From contig NZ_JAQPPK010000009.1 in assembly GCF_029952445.1 (NCBI RefSeq), positions 1 through 64,000 of the forward strand: a DNA stretch of 64,000 nucleotides. The letters are read 5' to 3'. Shown piece after piece: positions 59,130 to 64,000 of this stretch. Under the pieces are notes generated by a model. That model searched no databases. It was given only the letters and a program-made list of their open reading frames with translations, and was not told where the DNA came from. The stretch's first letter is position 1, and the number at the start of each line of letters is the position of its first letter. The translations under genes were made by a program, and so were the position numbers. Origin of the DNA: Paenarthrobacter nitroguajacolicus (GTDB taxonomy: Bacteria > Actinomycetota > Actinomycetes > Actinomycetales > Micrococcaceae).

Positions 59130-59507
59130 TTAACGTCCGGCCTTCTTCTTGCCGGCGACGGTGCGCTTCGGGCCCTTACGGGTACGAGCGTTGGTCTTCG
59201 TACGCTGTCCGCGTACGGGCAGGCCCTTGCGGTGGCGCAGGCCTTCGTAGCTGCCGATCTCAACCTTGCGGCGGATGTCAGCGGCTACCTCGCGGCGAAG
59301 GTCACCCTCAACCTTGTAGTTGCCTTCAATGTAGTCACGCAGCTGAACCAGTTCGGCGTCAGTCAGGTCCTTGACGCGAACGTCAGCGCTGATGCCGGTG
59401 GCAGCCAGGGTTTCGTGTGCACGGGTCTTGCCCACGCCGTAGATGTAAGTAAGCGCAATTTCCAACCGCTTTTCGCGGGGAATGTCTACGCCAGCGAGAC
59501 GAGCCAT
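59130..59507 (-). CDS. rpsM: 30S ribosomal protein S13
   Basis: The 125-residue S13 contacts the P-site tRNA and 50S bridges. It starts [20 protein letters not shown], carries [14 protein letters not shown] and ends with the basic tail [17 protein letters not shown]. The frame is open a further 39 codons, but ATG 59507 is the conserved start. A structured leader (CGGAGG/CCTCCG at 59532-59581) precedes it. Confidence 0.97.
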   Translation of the reverse strand: MARLAGVDIPREKRLEIALTYIYGVGKTRAHETLAATGISADVRVKDLTDAELVQLRDYIEGNYKVEGDLRREVAADIRRKVEIGSYEGLRHRKGLPVRGQRTKTNARTRKGPKRTVAGKKKAGR

Positions 59508-59703
59508 ATTGGCGGTACTCCTTGAATAAACCGGAGGTCGTAGGCAGTACACCCACACAGTCCGTGTGGCCCCAGCCTCCGACCGGGGGTTCGCTGACCA
59601 GGCTCTGTAATGCAGTCCTGGCACAGCTTGTGCTGCCTTTATTTACTTGCGTGGGCTAGCAACCCAGGTTTGCCCTTGCGGGCGCTGATTCCCGGAAGGG
59701 GAA

Positions 59704-59817
59704 TTAGCCCTGGCGCTGCTTGTGGCGCGGGTTCTCGCAGATCACCATGACCCGGCCGTTACGGCGGATCACTTTGCACTTGTCGCAGATCTGCTTGACG
59801 CTCGGCTTGACCTTCAT
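59704..59817 (-). CDS. rpmJ: 50S ribosomal protein L36, zinc-binding (C+) type
   Basis: A 37-residue protein, [19 protein letters not shown] then [18 protein letters not shown]. The four zinc ligands are Cys11, Cys14, Cys27 and His32. It is the housekeeping paralogue of the zinc-free L36 at 16996-17118. It lies between infA and rpsM in the standard actinobacterial order. Confidence 0.96.
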   Translation of the reverse strand: MKVKPSVKQICDKCKVIRRNGRVMVICENPRHKQRQG

Positions 59818-59888
59818 GGCGTTCCTTTGCGTGTTTTGCAGTTGATCTGCTGGAGCGGCTCGGCACTATTGCCTGGCCGCCCAGCAAT

Positions 59889-60110
59889 TTACTTGTAGCG
59901 GTAGACGATACGACCACGTGTGAGGTCGTATGGGCTCAGCTCCACCACTACCCGGTCCTCTGGGAGAATCCTGATGTAGTGCTGACGCATCTTCCCAGAG
60001 ATGTGTGCGAGAACGACGTGCTTATTGGTGAGCTCAACACGAAACATCGCATTGGGCAGAGCCTCAGTCACAACGCCCTCGATCTCAATGACCCCGTCCT
60101 TCTTGGCCAT
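59889..60110 (-). CDS. infA: Translation initiation factor IF-1
   Basis: The 73-residue S1/OB-fold factor occupies the ribosomal A site during initiation. It starts [20 protein letters not shown] and ends [16 protein letters not shown], matching the family exactly in length and sequence. It is first gene of the infA-rpmJ-rpsM-rpsK-rpoA-rplQ run. About 195 bp separate it from the P1 peptidase gene upstream on the same strand. Confidence 0.98.
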   Translation of the reverse strand: MAKKDGVIEIEGVVTEALPNAMFRVELTNKHVVLAHISGKMRQHYIRILPEDRVVVELSPYDLTRGRIVYRYK

Positions 60111-60305
60111 ATCCTCCGCTAACTGTTGTTTGCCACCGTCCTCCGGTTAGGCACCGAAGATCCAGCGGACGTTTTTTGTTTGCTTGACCGTCTTGGAACC
60201 ACGACACCAAAAAGGGCGCGGCTGCACAGACAACCAACAAATAACTCTACGCCAATCAGGCTGGAAAGTTAAATCCGACCATGGTAGCGCACGTGCAGCC
60301 CGCCG

Positions 60306-61250
60306 TCACTCCCCCGCAGGCCGGAATGCCGGGAAGTGGCCGCCCGCCGTCGTGATGCTTTCGGCGGACGCAACGCCGTCGAGGATGGCCAGCCGGACTA
60401 CTTCCGCCGCCGCACTTTGCAGGGTTATCAGCGATACCTGCCGCGCCTGCTCGGTACTGCGGTCAAGCGCGACGGCGCCCGTCGCCAAAGCGAAAACAGT
60501 GTCACCGTCCGCCAAAGTATGGGACGGATCCAAAGCCCGAGCCAGCCCGGCATGTCCAGACGACGCAGTCCGTTTGCACTCGGCAACATCAAGGACGGCA
60601 TTCGTAGCGATCACCGCCAGCGTTGTGTTGAGACCTTGTGGCGGGCCTTCCGGGCCTGGCGCCCGGCCCAGCGGACCAACCACCGGCGTCCCGAGCGCGT
60701 TCACCACAGCGATCGCACCGACGACCATTCCACCGTCCAGCGTGATGGATGAAGTGCCCACTCCGCCCTTGTACTGGCCGCGGGCAATGACGGCTCCGGT
60801 GCCGGCACCCACGTTTCCGCGTTCGACGGCGGCATGGTCGCCTGAGGCGAACGCTGCGGCGGCTGCCTGGTAGCCCATGTCGGCGTCGGGCCTTGCGTGC
60901 ACGTCGCCACCGCGCCCGAGGTCGAAGATGGCCGCAGCGGGAACAATCGGGACCACGGTCCCCGGGACGGCAAAGCCGCGTCCCTGTTCTTCGCACCAGC
61001 GCTGCGCACCATGAGCCGACACCAATCCGAACGCACTCCCACCGGTCAGGACAACAGCGTCCACCGTGGAAACCAACGTGGTCGGGTCCAGGGCGTCGGT
61101 CTCATGCGTTCCCGGGCCCCCGCCACGCACGTCAACCGAACCAACGGTTCCCACTGGCGGCAGGACCACCGTCACCCCGCTCAGCCACCCGTCGTCGCTC
61201 TTCTGCACGTGCCCAACCCGTATACCCGGAACATCGGTGATTGCCGTCAT
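60306..61250 (-). CDS. P1-family self-processing hydrolase (DmpA/NylC-like)
   Basis: The 314-residue protein starts MTAITDVPGIRVGHVQ and has VVLTGGSAFGLVSAHGAQRW, GNVGAGTGAVIARGQYKGG and, near the C-terminus, LNTTLAVIATNA. The P1 (S58) family are N-terminal-nucleophile hydrolases that cut themselves into two subunits. In DmpA the nucleophile is Ser, in the nylon-oligomer hydrolase NylC it is Thr after Asn. Here the equivalent bond is Asn208-Thr209, which predicts a NylC-like threonine enzyme with subunits of about 208 and 106 residues. The native substrate is unknown. ATG 61250 has GGAG upstream and fits the family, whereas the frame to 61352 does not. Confidence 0.87.
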   Translation of the reverse strand: MTAITDVPGIRVGHVQKSDDGWLSGVTVVLPPVGTVGSVDVRGGGPGTHETDALDPTTLVSTVDAVVLTGGSAFGLVSAHGAQRWCEEQGRGFAVPGTVVPIVPAAAIFDLGRGGDVHARPDADMGYQAAAAAFASGDHAAVERGNVGAGTGAVIARGQYKGGVGTSSITLDGGMVVGAIAVVNALGTPVVGPLGRAPGPEGPPQGLNTTLAVIATNAVLDVAECKRTASSGHAGLARALDPSHTLADGDTVFALATGAVALDRSTEQARQVSLITLQSAAAEVVRLAILDGVASAESITTAGGHFPAFRPAGE

Positions 61251-61473
61251 GGCTCCATTCTCCACCCGCGACCCGACTGCGAAACGGTAGCCGAACCTCA
61301 AATACGAACTTGAGGGGAACGCTTGGTAAACGAGCCCGGAAGTGTAAGACAACTATCGCTACGGAGGTTCATTTTGGCGTCGGCGGAGCACTCCAATGTG
61401 GTGAGCTAAGCCTGTCTTCGCCGCCCCTGGCAGGGAGCAGGCGCCCCGCATTCGCCGAAACCGTGAGTAATAG

Positions 61474-62472
61474 ATGACTGTCCCTTTGACGCACAACAGC
61501 ACCGCCGCGCCCGCTGTCCGGCCAGGCCGGGCAAATGCAACACCGCCCGACGGACCCACTGCGAAAACCAAGGCCGATCAGCCAAGACGACGCTGGTCCG
61601 GTCGCAGCCGCAAGGATTTCGTGGTGTTCCTGGCCATGGCCCTACCGAACCTGGTGTTGATTGGAACCTTCACTTATTGGCCGCTGATCAACAACATCTA
61701 CTACTCCACGCTCGACTGGACGCTCGGCTCGGCCTCGGCCACGGTGGTCGGGCTGCAGAACTACGTGACGTTCTTCACCAGCGAGGACGCTTCCAAAGTC
61801 CTGGGCACCACGGCGATCTTCACCGTGCTCACCGTTGGCGGCTCCATGATCCTCGGCTTGCTGGTGGCCCTGGCCCTGAATTCGAAAGTCCGCGGCACCA
61901 CATTCGCCCGTTCCGCGGTGTTCGCGCCCTATGTACTTTCCGGAGTCGGTGTGGGGCTGGTGTGGCTGTTCATCTTCGATCCCGGATACGGGGTCCTGGC
62001 CTGGATCCTTCGCGGACTCGGCCAGCAGAGCCCGCAGTGGATCAACGATCCCCAGCTCTCGCTCGTGATGGTCATCATCGTCTACGTGTGGAAGAACCTG
62101 GGCTACTGCGCCGTGGTGTTCCTGGCCGGGTTGCAGTCCCTTCCCCGGGATGTGATGGAGGCTGCGGCATTGGACGGGGCCAACAGTGTCCGGCGGTTCT
62201 TCAACATCTCCCTGCCGCTGCTCTCGCCCACCACGTTCTTCCTGCTCATCACCACCATGCTCAGCTCGCTGCAGGCATTCGACCTCATCCGCATCATGAC
62301 CCCCTTGGGCAACGGAACCAGCACGCTGATTTACGAGGCGTACCTGCAGGCCTTCGGGGCCTACAACAGGGCAGGGTATTCAGCCGCGATCTCGGTGATC
62401 CTCTTCGCCATCCTGCTGGTGATCACTGTCCTCCAACTGCGGTTCGTTGAACGAAAGGTCCACTACTCATGA
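61474..62472 (+). CDS. Carbohydrate ABC transporter permease (MalF/UgpA type)
   Basis: A 332-residue inner-membrane permease. A Pro/Ala-rich N-terminal tail of about 45 residues precedes six membrane segments. The EAA loop reads EAAALDGANSVRRFFNISLP and docks the ATPase. The start ATG 61474 follows a weak site. It overlaps the second permease gene by four bases (ATGA). No ATPase gene is present here, so the system probably borrows a shared MsiK-type ATPase, as is usual in actinobacteria. Confidence 0.9.
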   Translation: MTVPLTHNSTAAPAVRPGRANATPPDGPTAKTKADQPRRRWSGRSRKDFVVFLAMALPNLVLIGTFTYWPLINNIYYSTLDWTLGSASATVVGLQNYVTFFTSEDASKVLGTTAIFTVLTVGGSMILGLLVALALNSKVRGTTFARSAVFAPYVLSGVGVGLVWLFIFDPGYGVLAWILRGLGQQSPQWINDPQLSLVMVIIVYVWKNLGYCAVVFLAGLQSLPRDVMEAAALDGANSVRRFFNISLPLLSPTTFFLLITTMLSSLQAFDLIRIMTPLGNGTSTLIYEAYLQAFGAYNRAGYSAAISVILFAILLVITVLQLRFVERKVHYS

Positions 62473-63371
62473 GCGCCCCAGCACCCGCCGTCGTGCGTGA
62501 AAACGGCCAACAGCCCGCTCCGCTGGACCGCCCCCTGTCCGCATCCAATCTCCTCCAGACAGTGGCAACGGGGTACGTCCCGCTGGTCATTGCCACGCTG
62601 GTGGTTTTCCTCCCGCTGCTGTGGATGCTCCTGAGTTCCTTCAAGCAGCCCGGCGAAATCGTCACCATGGATCTGAAGGTCCTTCCCGAATCATTGAACC
62701 TGCAGAACTACGTCACGGCGATGACCACCGTTCCGTTCGCGCAGTTCTTCGCCAACAGCCTGATCGTCACCGTGGTGGGCTCGTCAGTCAAAGTTGTCCT
62801 GGCGATCCTCACGGCCTATGCCCTGGTGTTCGTGCGCTTTCCCTTCAAGAACGGGATCTTCGTGTTGATCCTTGTGGCCCTCATGGTCCCGGCACAGGTG
62901 TCGATCCTGCCCAACTACATCCTGATTGCGGGGATGGGCGGCAAGAACACCTTGTGGGGCATCATCCTTCCCGGGCTCGGCACGGCGTTCGGCACCTTCC
63001 TCCTGCGCCAACACTTCCTGACCCTGCCGCCGTCGATCCTTGAAGCGGCAGAAATTGATGGAGCCGGGCACTGGCGCAGGCTGTGGCAGATCATCGTTCC
63101 GGTCTCCGTTCCCTCCATCGCGACTGTGGCCCTGGTGACCGTGGTCAGTGAATGGAACGACTACATCTGGCCCCTCATCATCACGGACCGGCCCGAAACG
63201 ATGACGCTGCCGGTGGGCCTGACACTGCTGCAGAACTCTGAAGGCAACGGTGCCGGGTGGGGAATCCTCATGGCCGGTGCCGTCCTGGTGATCGTTCCGA
63301 TCCTGCTGGTGTTCGCCGCGCTCCAGCGCTACATCGTTGCCGGGCTGACCCAAGGCAGTGTCACCGGCTGA
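62469..63371 (+). CDS. Carbohydrate ABC transporter permease (MalG/UgpE type)
   Basis: A 300-residue permease with six membrane segments and the EAA loop EAAEIDGAGHWRRLWQIIVP. YILIAGMGGKNTLWGIILPG matches the MalG family. It pairs with the preceding permease to form the channel. A binding-protein gene follows 52 bp later. Confidence 0.91.
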   Translation: MSAPAPAVVRENGQQPAPLDRPLSASNLLQTVATGYVPLVIATLVVFLPLLWMLLSSFKQPGEIVTMDLKVLPESLNLQNYVTAMTTVPFAQFFANSLIVTVVGSSVKVVLAILTAYALVFVRFPFKNGIFVLILVALMVPAQVSILPNYILIAGMGGKNTLWGIILPGLGTAFGTFLLRQHFLTLPPSILEAAEIDGAGHWRRLWQIIVPVSVPSIATVALVTVVSEWNDYIWPLIITDRPETMTLPVGLTLLQNSEGNGAGWGILMAGAVLVIVPILLVFAALQRYIVAGLTQGSVTG

Positions 63372-63423
63372 AATTCTCCACCGCACCATTTCGCATCGAA
63401 GTACGTTATTGAGAGGAAGCATC

Positions 63424-64000
63424 ATGCGCACCAACCTTGACCGCCGCCATTTCCTGGGACTGGCGGGCCTCGGAGCCGGAGCGGCGGCACTCGCCGCATG
63501 CGGCGGACCGTCGACGGCGGGCCCGGCGTCGGTCGTCGACACCGGACAGATCGACTTCACCGGCATCAAACCCGCAGCCTCCATCGATTTCTGGACCAAC
63601 CACCCCGGCAAGTCCCAGGACGTTGAGAAGGCGATCATCGAGAAGTTCCAGGCCAAGTTCCCGGACATCAAGGTGAACCTGGTGACCGCGGGAGCCAACT
63701 ATGAAGAGATCGCCCAGAAGTTCCAGACTTCCCAGGCGGCCAAGACCGGCCTGCCCGGGCTGGTTGTCCTGTCCGATGTCTGGTGGTTCCGCTACTTCTC
63801 CAACGGCAGCATCATCCCGATCGATGGCCTGGTGAAGCAGCTGGACATCAAGATCGACGACTTCCAGAAGTCACTGGTGGACGACTACAAGTACGACGAC
63901 AAGCAGTGGGCCCTCCCCTACGGCCGGTCCACCCCGTTGTTCTACTACAACAAGGACCACTTCAGGGCAGCGGGCCTCCCGGACCGTGCACCGGCCACGT
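63424..64000 (+). CDS. Extracellular solute-binding protein, lipoprotein (cut by window edge)
   Basis: About 192 residues are visible. The N-terminus MRTNLDRRHFLGLAGLGAG has a twin-arginine-like motif and a lipobox LAAC (Cys near residue 26), so it is predicted to be a Tat-exported lipoprotein. The mature part reads SIDFWTNHPGKSQDVEKAII, typical of family 1 sugar-binding proteins, with UgpB-like features (LVVLSDVWWFRYFSNGSIIP). Sugars or glycerol phosphodiesters are possible ligands. GAGAGGAAG precedes ATG 63424. The C-terminus lies outside the window. Confidence 0.88.
   Translation, partial: MRTNLDRRHFLGLAGLGAGAAALAACGGPSTAGPASVVDTGQIDFTGIKPAASIDFWTNHPGKSQDVEKAIIEKFQAKFPDIKVNLVTAGANYEEIAQKFQTSQAAKTGLPGLVVLSDVWWFRYFSNGSIIPIDGLVKQLDIKIDDFQKSLVDDYKYDDKQWALPYGRSTPLFYYNKDHFRAAGLPDRAPAT

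Overview
The window is high-GC actinobacterial chromosome, most likely Arthrobacter or a close relative (Paenarthrobacter, Pseudarthrobacter; Micrococcaceae). The evidence is a mycothiol glycosyltransferase (mshA) with an actinobacterial inositol-phosphate synthase (ino1), a glgX-treY-treZ trehalose operon, a groES-groEL1 pair whose GroEL ends in a histidine-containing tail, an actinobacterial alpha operon, and a complete Tad/Flp pilus locus. No rRNA, tRNA, CRISPR array, prophage or intact insertion sequence was found. The only mobile-element trace is the 3' end of an IS481-like transposase at the left edge.

Layout. 1-10.4 kb: transposase tail, an ABC exporter (-), guaB (-), two tandem acyltransferase-3/SGNH membrane proteins (-), a broken DUF389 gene (+), and a flavin monooxygenase-like gene overlapping a small membrane-protein gene (-). 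10.5-16.1 kb: a TPR/LuxR regulator, groEL-groES under a promoter with two CIRCE operators, a small membrane protein, and a THUMP-like methyltransferase. 16.1-18.4 kb: a putative zinc-starvation operon holding a degenerate COG0523 protein, a zinc-free L36 and an AroE-like dehydrogenase, with a Zur-like palindrome inside a predicted leaderless promoter. 18.5-24 kb: a YbdK-type ligase, then the overlapping operon alr-tsaE-tsaB-rimI-tsaD for t6A tRNA modification and cell-wall D-alanine. 24-32.7 kb: a PfkB kinase divergent from a GH4 glycosidase, a GNAT enzyme, mshA, fhs, ino1 and an aldo/keto reductase.

32.7-46.4 kb: glgX-treY-treZ (trehalose from glycogen or maltodextrin), glmS-acpS-nnr, coaA, a Tat-lipoprotein peptidase of the VanY type, and glmM, which shares the UDP-GlcNAc pathway with glmS. 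46.5-47.6 kb: rplM-rpsI. 47.8-55.8 kb: Tad locus in the order prepilin peptidase, Flp pilin, TadE, TadG-like, CpaB, CpaE/TadZ, TadA, TadB, TadC. 55.9-60.1 kb: the alpha operon infA-rpmJ-rpsM-rpsK-rpoA-rplQ-truA. 60.3-64 kb: a P1-family self-processing hydrolase resembling NylC, divergent from a carbohydrate ABC importer whose binding-protein gene runs off the right edge.

Most of the window is housekeeping. The points most worth checking are the zinc operon with its two L36 paralogues (one here, one in the alpha operon), the Asn-Thr self-cleavage signature in the P1 hydrolase, the terminator-like hairpins inside the groESL, Flp and alpha operons, the long palindromes between convergent genes, and the frameshifted DUF389 gene.
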